Shown: positions 15,023-24,170, counted from the stretch's first letter. The stretch is 64,000 bases of DNA from Gammaproteobacteria bacterium (GCA_021773815.1 JAJFJS010000080.1:1-64000); one strand, 5' to 3'. The notes: a model not told the origin generated them from the sequence alone. Made by a program: numbers and translations.

Positions 15023-16132
15023 ATGAATACGTCGTCGCGTCGTTGGCCGTGGATTGCACCCATACTTCTGTATGTGGTGAGCGCGCTCGAGATGATCATT
15101 ATGGTCACGCCGTTCGCGGCTTATTTTTACAGTGTCTATACGCCGCTGTTTCACGGTCTGGAGCAAAGTGCGGCCACGGCCTGGCTGCCACAGTTTTTTC
15201 TGCCGCATCTGGCACACACGAAATTCGTTTTGTTTCGGGGGGTCAACTGGCTCGGTGCAATCCTGGCGCTGGTCGGCATTGTCGGATTTTTCGCCTGTGC
15301 GATTCAGCTTTACTACGGCAAGTTCATCAAGAAGCAGCTGGTGAGCGGCGGCCTGTACGGACGGGTGCGACATCCGCAGTACCTGATGCTGATTGTCGGT
15401 GGCGCCGGCTTCCTGCTGCTGTGGCCACGGTTTTTTATCCTGGTCACGTACGTGATGATGCTGGGTTTGTACTACATTCTTGCGCGGCATGAGGAACAGA
15501 CCATCAGGGAGCGCTACGGCAGCGTGACGGATGACTATTTGGCGCGCGTGCCGATGTTCAATCCATTCAGCGGTCCGCGTCAGGCCAGCTCGGCAGCGCC
15601 GGTATCACGTCGCAAGGCGTTGACGATGTGGGTGGCAATCGTAGCCGCCGGCATGGGAATAGCCTTCGGTCTGCGGGCGGTTGCGGTATCGCAGCTGTAT
15701 GTCGTCCAGTCGCAGTCACCGAATGTTACGGCTCTATCTTTCCGGGCAATGAGCGACGACAGGATCAAGGCAGTCCGGGATTCCGTCCTTGAGACTCAAG
15801 CCGTGCAGGCGCTGCTGGCGCAGCAGACCAATATCGCACTGTTCATGCAGATCAACGACGGTCGATCACAGCTTACCCACCTGCTGATCGACCTGGGTAT
15901 GACGCCAGAAGCACGTGATGCACTGGATGCTGCTCCCGATGAAGGATATTTCGTAATCGTGTCGCAAGTCGTTCCGCGCAATCGGGAGTCGGAAGATGTG
16001 CCGGGCGCATTTTCATTGGGAGCGCGCATAGAACCATTGTTTCTTGTTGGTCCGGATAATCTCAATGAGATCTCCGCCCACGAATTGACGACCGATCAGT
16101 TCTACGAGGACTTCGCACGGATTTTGTTCTGA
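15023..16132 (+). CDS. Isoprenylcysteine carboxyl methyltransferase-like membrane protein with extra C-terminal domain
   Basis: A 369-residue protein starting MNTSSRRWPW after an AGGGG site; the longer upstream frame is unlikely. About residues 10-170 hold five hydrophobic segments and the ICMT/phospholipid-methyltransferase signature GLYGRVRHPQYLML, then ARHEEQTIRERYG, which bind S-adenosylmethionine. After a further membrane helix (about residues 195-215) comes a roughly 150-residue soluble domain that I do not recognise (DRIKAVRDSVLETQAVQALL and so on). The methylated substrate is unknown. Neighbours give no pathway clue. Confidence 0.75.
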   Translation: MNTSSRRWPWIAPILLYVVSALEMIIMVTPFAAYFYSVYTPLFHGLEQSAATAWLPQFFLPHLAHTKFVLFRGVNWLGAILALVGIVGFFACAIQLYYGKFIKKQLVSGGLYGRVRHPQYLMLIVGGAGFLLLWPRFFILVTYVMMLGLYYILARHEEQTIRERYGSVTDDYLARVPMFNPFSGPRQASSAAPVSRRKALTMWVAIVAAGMGIAFGLRAVAVSQLYVVQSQSPNVTALSFRAMSDDRIKAVRDSVLETQAVQALLAQQTNIALFMQINDGRSQLTHLLIDLGMTPEARDALDAAPDEGYFVIVSQVVPRNRESEDVPGAFSLGARIEPLFLVGPDNLNEISAHELTTDQFYEDFARILF

Positions 16133-16208
16133 GAGCCGGTAAATAGGTAGCGTCGGCCCGACCGGAAGCCGGCGCCGAGATCTGCTCGCCATCAAAACAT
16201 ACGGCAAA

Positions 16209-16240
16209 AGGCCGGCACCGCTCGATGGCGGTGCCGGCCT
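16209..16240 (-). terminator. Terminator between convergent genes
   Basis: A perfect 13-bp stem (16209-16221 with 16228-16240) with a 6-base loop is followed, in the minus direction, by CTTTTG. It lies 15 bases past the stop of the secreted-protein gene at 16256 and probably ends that transcript. It may also serve the convergent gene ending at 16132. Confidence 0.7.
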
Positions 16241-16255
16241 GTCAGCGACTGACCC

Positions 16256-17584
16256 TTACAGGGTGGACTTGTTGTCCTTGTGCGCCTGAATATTGCCTTT
16301 CTTGATGTTGCCCGCAACATCAAGAACAAGATCGCCATCGGAATTCCAGACCTGGATCGACGCCGTGTCGTCGCGCCCGGGTTCACCTGCGTCGACGAAC
16401 ACGAATTCGATTGTGGCTCCGGGCTCGTGATTGAACAGGCCGGTGCCGGCCCCCTGGAACGTGTCGAATGGTGCGAATCGCGGCAACTGGTCGATCGCAG
16501 GGCTGTCGGTACAGACTGCCGAGTCAAGCGAAGTCAGGTGGAACTTGTTGCCACCCGGCCAGTTGACCTCGATATTATTTGGCGCCCGCAGATCACAGTG
16601 AATCTCGAAACCCCGTGTTACGCGTGTCCCGTCAATACGAAAAACGCTGCCGCCACCGGTCATACGGCCCGGGACGCCCGGCGGGGTTTCCTCTTCAATT
16701 GAAAATGCGGCAGCTACCCAATCCAGTGATGCTGGCAACAGGCCCGTGCCAAGGTCGTCCCGGGAGATCGCCTGAACGGTCGCAGACGTCGCTCCGGCCG
16801 GAATGACGACAGACGTCGTGAACGAATCCCATTCCTCGCCGTCAACGCTGTCGAGCACGTTGTCGAAAGTCGTGGTCGTCGAACCGACAGGTCCGGAAAC
16901 CGTAATTTCTATGACGGACGGGCGGAATGAGCCGGTGGACAGGGTACCGGCAATGCTGGCGAAGAAGAAATTGACGTTACCGATTCGATCCGATGCGGAC
17001 GGAGCAAATGAATACGTCTGTGGCACGGTGCTTTGCAGACTGCCGCCGAAATTAATGAATGCCAGATCCGATCCGTCACGTAAATCAATACCGGCGTCAC
17101 TCGAGCCGTCATCGAAAATTACGAGCACGCCGGCGCCATTGCTGGCAAAGGTATAGGCGAGACCGCTCACCGTCAGCGTGCTAATGCCATCGCTGACGAA
17201 GCCCAAGCCCGTGATATCGGCGCGATAGGTTGATGCGAAGGCCGGATCGAAGAAGTACGTCGGTCCGCCGATCAGGGTGCCGACGACTTCGGTGGAGGTA
17301 ACGCCGTCGCCGATCACGATTGTGGCATCACCGGGAACATTCGTGGCCGAAAACCCTTCCCAGTACAACAGTACCTGACGGATGGCCGCGCCCGTGGGCA
17401 CATCGACCGAAATCGATCCGGGTTGGGTGATCATTCCGGTACCTGCAGAACTAACTCCCGTGCCGGTTGCTATGGCGATACTCGGAGGACCGAGTGTTTC
17501 CGTGCCGTCGGCCCAGACCGAATGGCTGACCGACATAATGGATATGCCCATACACACGATCATGCTGGCTATTTTGTTGTTCAT
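16256..17584 (-). CDS. Secreted protein with C-terminal post-COAP-1-like domain
   Basis: A 442-residue protein with a signal peptide (cleavage likely after SVWA). Residues 30-290 are a beta-rich, Gly/Ser/Thr-rich region with repeated strand patterns (RQVLLYWEGFS, STTTTFDNVLDSVDGEEW). The last 135 residues begin PGRMTGGGSVFRIDG and contain two spaced Cys (EIHCDL, AVCTDS); this GRMTGGG pattern is what I associate with post-COAP-1 domains of bacterial surface proteins. A TAGGGAG site precedes the start. An adhesive or matrix role is a guess. No sortase or PEP-CTERM tail is seen. Confidence 0.65.
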   Translation of the reverse strand: MNNKIASMIVCMGISIMSVSHSVWADGTETLGPPSIAIATGTGVSSAGTGMITQPGSISVDVPTGAAIRQVLLYWEGFSATNVPGDATIVIGDGVTSTEVVGTLIGGPTYFFDPAFASTYRADITGLGFVSDGISTLTVSGLAYTFASNGAGVLVIFDDGSSDAGIDLRDGSDLAFINFGGSLQSTVPQTYSFAPSASDRIGNVNFFFASIAGTLSTGSFRPSVIEITVSGPVGSTTTTFDNVLDSVDGEEWDSFTTSVVIPAGATSATVQAISRDDLGTGLLPASLDWVAAAFSIEEETPPGVPGRMTGGGSVFRIDGTRVTRGFEIHCDLRAPNNIEVNWPGGNKFHLTSLDSAVCTDSPAIDQLPRFAPFDTFQGAGTGLFNHEPGATIEFVFVDAGEPGRDDTASIQVWNSDGDLVLDVAGNIKKGNIQAHKDNKSTL

Positions 17585-18123
17585 GGTGTCGCTCCCTATT
17601 GTTGTTATTGGAAAAATCAGGAATACGATTCAGACGAAAATAGAACATTGCATAATGCAATGAAGGAACCCTAACATGAAATCCTTAGATAGACCGTAGC
17701 GGCGCAGCAACGCCATAAAATATTATGTTGAATAGCTGCCCGGGGTGCTTATCGGGCGTTATGAATGCTGAATTTTTTCTGCAAGTGTCAGGGTCTGTCG
17801 ACCTATTAAACGACCGTACAGGATCGGCGCGCGGGCTCAATAGCGGCTTCAGGTCGCGGGAAAAGACTTCCAGACCACTATCAAGGGTGGTATCGGTGAG
17901 CTGAACCGTGACGTTGCCGGATATATTGTGGCAATCAAAGAATCAGCGTAGTAGTGATCACAAAGGGTTCATTGCTGACCGTGGTCGCTATTGCGAGTTT
18001 GCAGTTAGAGAAGGCACTTGGCCTTCCGCGCCGGGGAGCCGCTGCAGGTCCGCAGCAGTTGCCGGTTACGGATGCTGTTGGGCATCGTCAACGTGAATAC
18101 AACGATAATTGAAGGAGACGACC
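17585..18123 (+). other. Intergenic stretch, 539 bp
   Basis: No supported gene. It contains a perfect palindrome CATTGCATAATGCAATG (17646-17662) about 60 bases upstream of the secreted-protein start on the minus strand, possibly an operator, and a small GC hairpin near 17739-17757. A 62-codon frame at 17908-18096 has no binding site or recognisable sequence and is not called. Confidence 0.4.
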
Positions 18124-18528
18124 ATGAAAGCAACCGGACGCTGCCTGTGCGGTGCGGTCAGGTTCACCGCTGAAGACGTCGAAACCGATATACACACCTG
18201 CCACTGCAGCATGTGTCGCCGATGGACCGGCGGGCCTGCCTTTGCGGCTACTGTCGGCCAGGTAACATTCGATGACGAAACCCACATTACACGATACGAC
18301 TCGTCGGCCTGGGCGGAGCGCGGGTTCTGCAATCGCTGTGGGACGAATCTGTTTTATCGATTGAAGGAACGGAACCAATACGTGCTGTGGATGGGCACCT
18401 TCGATGACACCGCACCGTTCAACGTGGTGGGTGAGATCTTTATCGACGAAAAGCCGGCGGCCTATGAATTGGCTGGTGATCATCCCCGTTTGACCGGCGC
18501 GGAATTCATGGCCGTCTTAAACGGATAA
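18124..18528 (+). CDS. GFA family protein (glutathione-dependent formaldehyde-activating-like)
   Basis: A 134-residue zinc-binding protein. Start chosen at MKATGRCLCG, with GAAGGAG seven bases upstream. The zinc ligands are visible: CLCGAVRF near the start, CHCSMCRRW, and CNRCGTN. Most GFA proteins have no proven enzyme activity despite the name. A second GFA gene lies at 20700 (same strand) with only moderate similarity, so this is probably an old duplication or separate acquisition. Confidence 0.92.
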   Translation: MKATGRCLCGAVRFTAEDVETDIHTCHCSMCRRWTGGPAFAATVGQVTFDDETHITRYDSSAWAERGFCNRCGTNLFYRLKERNQYVLWMGTFDDTAPFNVVGEIFIDEKPAAYELAGDHPRLTGAEFMAVLNG

Positions 18529-18561
18529 GATCGGAGCAGGGCATCAAAATGATTTGATAGA

Positions 18562-18586
18562 GAATATTTGCCTGAGGCGAATATTC
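18562..18586 (+). terminator. Hairpin after the GFA gene
   Basis: GAATATTTGCC and GGCGAATATTC form an 11-bp stem (one G-T) with loop TGA, 33 bases past the GFA stop. The following TTC is a weak U run, so termination is possible but not certain. Confidence 0.4.
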
Positions 18587-19017
18587 TTCATGCTTGATGA
18601 CCTGACAACAGGTGCGCTTTCGTTGTCGTTCGGCGAATTCTAATAGCGTACTCCGGCAGAGTTTCCGGAAGGCATTTTGTTGCGAATGATGCGGGCACAG
18701 CTGTGCATCGATTGCATGGTTGCAGCGGACGAATAGGGCGCAGGATGGCGGTGATTTTTGTTGCTAATTGTCGATAGCTGGCTAATTAATTGCGTTTGCC
18801 CTCATTCGCTCCGCGCTCATACAAAGTTCTGAACTATTGCAAATAAATACGCGTCGGCGTTATGTCGTTCAGAGAAACGATTCTCATTCGCATTTGCTAC
18901 TATGCCTGCTCTTCCCGAACTGTCCTGGAACGCGATCTCGGATGGCCGACTAAATCAATAACAAACGGATTCTGCCAGGACAGAGAATTTCCGGCAGACA
19001 TACCAGGGGACCTTCCG
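18587..19017 (+). other. Intergenic stretch before the VPLPA-type gene
   Basis: I see no gene or RNA in these roughly 430 bases. The frame open from 18862 is better read as leader, because the signal peptide and binding site belong to the ATG at 19018. Confidence 0.45.
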
Positions 19018-19626
19018 ATGAAAAAGATTCTGGGGATTTTATTATTTTTTGTATATCTCACTGCCGATGCGGCATTAATCGACAACGGGACTTATACCAG
19101 TGACACGTTATCCGGATTGGATTGGCTGGAATTAAGTGAGACTTCTTCGCAGAGTTATGCGGATGCTCTGACTAACAATCCCGGGTGGCGGCACGCGACA
19201 AATGCGGAAGTCGAGAATCTCTTTACCATTTCTTTCGTCAATTACGTTGAAAATTCCGCCTCCGAACATTTGTCTACTACGAGTTTCGGCGACTATCCGG
19301 GTCAATCAACGGATGTGTCGACATTTCTTGGGCTAATCGGCCAGTCAAACTCTTTCGGTTCGGACTTATATTCTTTTGGGCTGTATAAGGACGAAGATGC
19401 CATATTCAGAATGATGGGAACGTACGCTTTGGACAACACTTTTTCTGTCACTGCGGTTTATAGCGATGAGTATGTAACCGATTACTCCAGTGCCGCGAGT
19501 AATGGAAGTCCGTATTTTGGTACCTACATAGTACGTAGCTCTATCGTTCCGGTTCCGGCGGCGCTCTGGCTGTTCGCCTCGGCACTTTCGGGCTTAGCCT
19601 GGAGTCGGCGCAAGAAGACTGTTTAA
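19018..19626 (+). CDS. Secreted protein with VPLPA/PEP-CTERM-like sorting tail
   Basis: A 202-residue product starting MKKILGILLFFVYL (signal peptide, likely cleaved near ADA), preceded by AGGGGA. The middle part (SDTLSGLDWLELSETSSQSYADAL, GWRHATNAEVENLF) is like the DUF1566-type or Vibrio-like lectin segments often found in exported PEP-CTERM proteins. The C-terminus has VPVPAALWLFASALSGLAWSRRK, a VPLPA-type motif, a membrane helix and an Arg-rich end. Such tails are processed by an exosortase, which I do not see in the window. GC is lower than in the flanks. Confidence 0.8.
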   Translation: MKKILGILLFFVYLTADAALIDNGTYTSDTLSGLDWLELSETSSQSYADALTNNPGWRHATNAEVENLFTISFVNYVENSASEHLSTTSFGDYPGQSTDVSTFLGLIGQSNSFGSDLYSFGLYKDEDAIFRMMGTYALDNTFSVTAVYSDEYVTDYSSAASNGSPYFGTYIVRSSIVPVPAALWLFASALSGLAWSRRKKTV

Positions 19627-19646
19627 GTTACGCAGACAGTACCCGC

Positions 19647-19673
19647 AAAACCCCGCACCTGGCGGGGTTTTTT
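19647..19673 (+). terminator. Rho-independent terminator
   Basis: AAAACCCCGC, short loop, GCGGGGTTTTTT lies 20 bases after the VPLPA gene stop. It has a strong GC stem and a T run. Confidence 0.9.
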
Positions 19674-19920
19674 ATGCCAGATCGTCGTTAGCGGTATACT
19701 TTCGCCCAGTCGACTCGCGCCCCGTACGAGTAGCGGGCGCGCCGGTGTCATGAACCTTTGCACGACCCGGTCGCGCCGGATTCGGGGCGTGTGCCCGACC
19801 GCAATCCGTTGCTGGATTGATGTGCAAAGAAGCGATATCGGGTATCAGCGGGGATAATCCCTGATTGACCGACCGGGCCCGAGGGTGGTAATTGTTGACC
19901 GGCCTTTTTGTGAGCATGAC
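19674..19920 (+). other. Intergenic stretch without supported genes
   Basis: About 250 bases between the terminator and the next small membrane protein. I see nothing I can name. Confidence 0.4.
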
Positions 19921-20166
19921 ATGAATAAAGACCCCTACCGGGAGCGTTCCGGAACCAAACCGCTGATCCTTGCGGTGATCTTCGCCGTGGTTTCCGTCGT
20001 GATGTACTGGGTTACCAAGGCCGGCTATGAACAGGGTGAAGTGTGGCTGACATTTCTCGGCGCCTGTCTGTTCCTGACTACCTTGACGGTTTCGGTATCG
20101 GCATGGGTCCTCGCACTGTGGCGATGGTTTTGTGTCGGCCGTCAGCCAATGGATCCCGAAGGGTGA
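19921..20166 (+). CDS. Small two-helix membrane protein, unknown function
   Basis: An 81-residue product from MNKDPYRERSGTK with two hydrophobic segments (LILAVIFAVVSVVMYWV and FLTTLTVSVSAWVLALW). No clear binding site precedes the ATG. I recognise no family. The next genes on the strand are also small membrane and GFA proteins. Confidence 0.5.
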   Translation: MNKDPYRERSGTKPLILAVIFAVVSVVMYWVTKAGYEQGEVWLTFLGACLFLTTLTVSVSAWVLALWRWFCVGRQPMDPEG

Positions 20167-20303
20167 AGTGTGGGCGCGATCGTGGACCGGGCAGCGGATC
20201 CGTGTAGCGTGCGGGACCTCGCCGGTAACCGCGCGTGACCGGGATGTGATCCGGAATGCTTCTGGTATGTGCACACGTCATGGATCCTCGGTTGTAACCC
20301 GTC

Positions 20304-20678
20304 GTGTCACTGCTGCTGGGCATCGCGGCCTTGCTTGCTGTCGTGGTTGGCGTGGCGCATTCGGTTCTCGGTGAGCGTTATATCCTGACGCGCCTGTTTC
20401 GTCGCGACGATCTGCCGGCCCTGTTCGGCGGCCCCGAGTTCACCAAACGAACACTAAGATTCGCCTGGCACCTGACAACGGTCGCCTGGTGGGGTTTGGC
20501 CGCAATCATCGGGTTGCTTGCCCAAGACCTCATTTCATTTCAGCGCGTCGCGACGGTATTGGCCGCCACATTCCTGATTACGGGGCTGATCACGCTGGTG
20601 GTTTCGCGCGGCAGACATCTGGCCTGGCCGGTATTCCTGTGCATCGGAGGTATCTGTGCGTACGCATCGACCCTGTGA
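20304..20678 (+). CDS. Four-helix membrane protein, unknown function
   Basis: A 124-residue product with a GTG start (MSLLLGIAALLAVVVGVAHSV). Four hydrophobic segments fill most of the length, with a conserved-looking SVLGERYILTRLF loop between helices 1 and 2. It resembles small membrane proteins of unknown function common in Proteobacteria. It ends 21 bases before the second GFA gene, so the two are probably co-transcribed. Confidence 0.65.
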   Translation: MSLLLGIAALLAVVVGVAHSVLGERYILTRLFRRDDLPALFGGPEFTKRTLRFAWHLTTVAWWGLAAIIGLLAQDLISFQRVATVLAATFLITGLITLVVSRGRHLAWPVFLCIGGICAYASTL

Positions 20679-20699
20679 CCCGTTCCATGAAAAGTCCCA

Positions 20700-21065
20700 A
20701 TGATCGAAGGCGGATGTTTGTGCGGCAAGATCCGTTACGCTATCGACGACGGCCAGTACCTGGTGGCGAACTGTCACTGCTCGATGTGCCGTAAGACCAA
20801 TGCGGCGCCTTTCGTCACATGGATTGTTGTGCCGAGTGCATCGTTCCGGTATTTGCGGGGCGAGGCGAAGACTCACGAGTCCTCCGCCGAGGGGACCCGC
20901 TACTTCTGCGCGGCCTGCGGCACGCCGCTGGCCTTTCGGACCCGGCGTCGGCCAGACGATATCGATGTAACGACCGGAAGTCTCGACCATCCGAACGACT
21001 TCGTGCCCACGGTTGCAGTGCACGAAGAGTCGAAACTGACATGGCTGGCACAGACAGAGGCCTGA
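20700..21065 (+). CDS. GFA family protein
   Basis: A 121-residue zinc-binding protein. The ligand motifs are GGCLCGKIRY, CHCSMCRKT and CAACGTP. It is shorter than the paralogue at 18124 and diverges outside the Cys motifs. Whether it acts on glutathione adducts is unknown. Confidence 0.92.
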   Translation: MIEGGCLCGKIRYAIDDGQYLVANCHCSMCRKTNAAPFVTWIVVPSASFRYLRGEAKTHESSAEGTRYFCAACGTPLAFRTRRRPDDIDVTTGSLDHPNDFVPTVAVHEESKLTWLAQTEA

Positions 21066-21402
21066 AAAGCGCACACGCGGGTGGTTAGCAATTCAGGGGT
21101 TCCTTCATTCAGCCGCCCGCCGGATTGTGGTGTCTGACACCATTTTCGAAGAACAGTGAACTTGCCTTTTGTTTCAACGGGCGCGTGATCTGCAAGAACT
21201 TGCAGCGCTTTCCCGAATCTGCGGGAAGTACTGATATTTTTGGGGTAGAGTATCTTCATCGCTTGCCGTTGGCAGGCAATGCGGTCGTTCCCCGGTGAGG
21301 CGGTAAGCGGCCGGCGGGGCATGCGCTGCGGCGCACGAGCAGGGAGTCGCCCGCGTAACCGCGGTTGCCGGGTATCAGTGATTGACGAATCGGGTGGCAA
21401 GC
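21066..21402 (+). other. Intergenic stretch with a dispersed palindrome
   Basis: No gene supported. The perfect palindrome TGGTGTCTGACACCA at 21128-21142 belongs with the GACACCAATTA-type repeats at 118-133 and 29297-29314. Confidence 0.45.
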
Positions 21403-21609
21403 ATGGAAATGGGACGCATTATCGTTATTGTCTTCGGCGTACTCATTTTCGCCGTCGGAATATTCTGGCTCTGGCTTTGGAAGAGTAAGGTCAGAATCTT
21501 CAAGGATTCTGAAAGAGACCAGACCCTGCGCCGCGGAATGGCCCCGCTGCTGATCTTCGGCGCCGCCGTGTGTTTCCTGCTGGCGGCCATCTACATCTTC
21601 GATTTCTAA
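21403..21609 (+). CDS. Small two-helix membrane protein, unknown function
   Basis: A 68-residue product from MEMGRIIVIVFGVLIF (the ATG at 21409 is also possible). Two membrane helices flank a charged loop (KSKVRIFKDSERDQTLRRG). No recognised family. It stands alone on the plus strand. Confidence 0.55.
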   Translation: MEMGRIIVIVFGVLIFAVGIFWLWLWKSKVRIFKDSERDQTLRRGMAPLLIFGAAVCFLLAAIYIFDF

Positions 21610-21738
21610 CGGCGATGGCGCCGCGATCCATGCCCGTGACGCCGGCCCCGCTTGGGGCGCCGTAATCGGAATGGTGCATATGCTCAGCCTGCACCCTGTT
21701 CACGGCCGGGCCAAACGGCGATCGTTCGAGGCAAGCGC

Positions 21739-22215
21739 ATGAAAGTACAACTGCCGCATCGGGCCGTTCGACAGCGCGCGTTCCGTGTCAACGGCGATGG
21801 GGATACGGTCTTCGCGCTGTTCTGCCCGGTCCGCGAGGCAGAATGGCTCGAGTCGTGGCGGCCCGGCACCGTCTATTCGAAGTCCGGTGTCATCGAATCG
21901 GGATGCGTCTTCACCTCAGCCGATCAGAATGGTCGATCGATCTGGCTCGTTTCCCGTCACGATCCGCAGCAGCGCGAAGTGGAAATGGTCCGGATTGCAC
22001 CGGGCTTCACGGCCTGCCTGCTACAGATTGCCGTTCGTGCGGACGGGGCGGGCGGTTGCGAAGTGTCCGTCTCGTATAGCTACACGGCGCTATCGGACGC
22101 AGGCATCTCATTCGTTGATGGCTTTTCCGAGGATGCGTTCACGGAGACGATGGATCGCTGGCAGGCAGCGCTCGATCATTACCTCGTTCACGGTTCGGCC
22201 CTGCCCGGGTCCTGA
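21739..22215 (+). CDS. SRPBCC-like hypothetical protein
   Basis: A 158-residue product; start taken at MKVQLPHRAVRQRAFRVNG with GAGG upstream. The pattern (FRVNGDGDTVFALFCPVREAEWLESW, later EVSVSYSYTALS and a C-terminal helix) fits the START/SRPBCC ligand-binding fold, as in polyketide-cyclase-like proteins. Ligand unknown. It converges with the TRAP genes. Confidence 0.65.
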   Translation: MKVQLPHRAVRQRAFRVNGDGDTVFALFCPVREAEWLESWRPGTVYSKSGVIESGCVFTSADQNGRSIWLVSRHDPQQREVEMVRIAPGFTACLLQIAVRADGAGGCEVSVSYSYTALSDAGISFVDGFSEDAFTETMDRWQAALDHYLVHGSALPGS

Positions 22216-22277
22216 CCATCCATCGCCGGTCGCCATGACTGCGTGCGCGCGAACCCGGCATCGGGTCTGCGCATCGA

Positions 22278-23654
22278 TCAGTTCAGGGCATTCGGCAACC
22301 AGGTGGCGAGCTCCGGCCAGACGGCCAGCAGGATCAGCACCAATATCTGCAGGGCCACAAACGGGATGATGCCGCGATACATCGCTGTGGTTTCGACGCT
22401 TTCCGGTGTCACGCCGCGCAGATAAAAAAGTGCGAACCCGAACGGCGGCGTCAAAAAGGACGTCTGCAGATTGATCGCGATCATGATGCCTAGCCAGATC
22501 GGGTCGAGGCCCATGCCGAGCAGTACCGGCCCGACGATCGGCACCACGACAAACATGATCTCGATGAAATCGAGCACGAAACCGAGCAGGAACATGACCA
22601 GCATGACGGTGATCACGGCGCCGGCGACGCCGCCCGGCATCGCCAGCAGAAAATCGCGTACGACGTCGTCACCGCCATAACCCCGGAACACGAGCGAAAA
22701 TACCGAGGCGCCGATCAGGATCAGGAACACCATGCTGCTGATGCGCGCCGTGTTGCGGCCGATGTCGGCCAGCCGGCTGCGTGACCACGCGCCACGCAGC
22801 CCGGCAAGCAGCAGCGCGCCGACGGCGCCAACGGCCGCCGCCTCCGTCGGCGTCGCGAAGCCGCCGATGATCGAGCCCAGCACCGCCAGGATCAGCAGCA
22901 AGGGCGGCATCAGTACGAGCACGACGCGCATCGCGAGCGGCCGGTCGTCGGACCCGCTCCGTTCCGCTGCATCCTGAGCGGCCGGCATCGACTCGGGGCG
23001 GATCAGGCCGACAATGATCAGGTAGAGGATATACAGCGCGACGAGCAGCAGCCCGGGGATCACGGCGCCGACGAACAGGTCGCCGACCGATACGGTCTTC
23101 GGCGAGAAGATGCCCTGGTTCAGTTGTGCCTGCTGATAGGCGGACGACAGTACGTCGCCGAGCAGCACGAGGATGATCGACGGCGGGATGATCTGCCCGA
23201 GCGTGCCGGACGCGGCGATCACGCCGGTTGCCAGTGCCGGGTCGTAGCCACGCTTTAGCATCGTCGGCAAAGACAGCAGCCCCATGGTGACGACCGTGGC
23301 GCCGACGATGCCGGTGCTGGCCGCCAGCAGCATGCCGACCAGCGTCACCGCGATACCGAGCCCGCCGCGCAGACGCCCGAACAGCGCGCTGAGCGTTTCG
23401 AGCAGGTCCTCGGCGATGCGGGCGCGTTCGAGCGTAACGCCCATGAAGACGAATAGCGGGACGGCGACCAGGGTACCGTTGTTCATGATGCCGAAGATCC
23501 GGCTCGGCATCGTCTCGAGGAACGTCGCATCGAAGACCCCGGTGACGACGCCGAACAACGCGAAAACCAGCGCCGTGCCGGCCAGCGTGAAGGCGACGGG
23601 GAAGCCGATCAGCAGCACGCCGACGACGGCCGCAAACATCACGAGCGCTAGCAC
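22278..23654 (-). CDS. dctM: TRAP transporter large permease subunit (DctM-like)
   Basis: A 458-residue membrane protein that carries the sodium-driven transport step of a TRAP system. It has about 12 hydrophobic segments and typical DctM stretches (ASGTLGQIIPPSIILVLLGD, GGFATPTEAAAVGAVGALLL, NLQTSFLTPPFGFALFYLRG). It starts immediately after dctQ. With dctQ it probably serves a TakP-like binding protein; the one at 7796 fits by family, but the genes are separated. Confidence 0.93.
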   Translation of the reverse strand: MLALVMFAAVVGVLLIGFPVAFTLAGTALVFALFGVVTGVFDATFLETMPSRIFGIMNNGTLVAVPLFVFMGVTLERARIAEDLLETLSALFGRLRGGLGIAVTLVGMLLAASTGIVGATVVTMGLLSLPTMLKRGYDPALATGVIAASGTLGQIIPPSIILVLLGDVLSSAYQQAQLNQGIFSPKTVSVGDLFVGAVIPGLLLVALYILYLIIVGLIRPESMPAAQDAAERSGSDDRPLAMRVVLVLMPPLLLILAVLGSIIGGFATPTEAAAVGAVGALLLAGLRGAWSRSRLADIGRNTARISSMVFLILIGASVFSLVFRGYGGDDVVRDFLLAMPGGVAGAVITVMLVMFLLGFVLDFIEIMFVVVPIVGPVLLGMGLDPIWLGIMIAINLQTSFLTPPFGFALFYLRGVTPESVETTAMYRGIIPFVALQILVLILLAVWPELATWLPNALN

Positions 23655-23655
23655 G

Positions 23656-24159
23656 TCAGGCGCCGGCCCGCAGTTGCCTGATCGACCTCAACAGCAGAAT
23701 CGCCCCCTGCAGCAGGAGCATCAGCGACATCGCCGGGATAAGGCTCTTGAGCATCGACGGAAACGGATAGGCCAGCCCCCCCGCTTGCGGCGATGATTCA
23801 TGTATCTGCCACGAAATCAGCACGTAATCCCAGCTCACGACGATGATGAACACGGTAACCGGGATCAGCAAGAAAACGGCGCCGGCCGCATCGACGAGCG
23901 CGCGGCCAGACGGTGAAAAGCGGCGATAGAAAATATCGACACGCACGTGGTCCTCGCGCGCCAGCGTATAGGCGGCGGCGAGCATGAAGACGGCCGCATG
24001 CATCCATGTCACCGATTCCTGCAGCCAGATCCAGCCGCTGTCCAGCGCGTAGCGCAGCACAACGATTAAAAAGGTGATCAGGACCATCACCAGCGTCAGC
24101 CAGCCGACGGCCCGTCCGATACGGACGTTGACCGATTCGAGAAGCTCCAGGATGCGCAT
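23656..24159 (-). CDS. dctQ: TRAP transporter small permease subunit (DctQ-like)
   Basis: A 167-residue four-helix membrane protein. Start chosen at MRILELLESVNVRIG, 11 bases after the trkH stop; the longer frame would run into trkH. The family signature WLQESVTWMHAAVFMLAAAYTLAREDHVRVDIFY is spread over helices 2-3. It is coupled to dctM and downstream of trkAH, so it may share their transcript. Confidence 0.9.
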   Translation of the reverse strand: MRILELLESVNVRIGRAVGWLTLVMVLITFLIVVLRYALDSGWIWLQESVTWMHAAVFMLAAAYTLAREDHVRVDIFYRRFSPSGRALVDAAGAVFLLIPVTVFIIVVSWDYVLISWQIHESSPQAGGLAYPFPSMLKSLIPAMSLMLLLQGAILLLRSIRQLRAGA

Positions 24160-24170
24160 GCCGGCCCCGA

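Noticed and set aside
17908-18096. 62-codon plus frame in the intergenic region
   Set aside because: No binding site, no recognised sequence, atypical composition.
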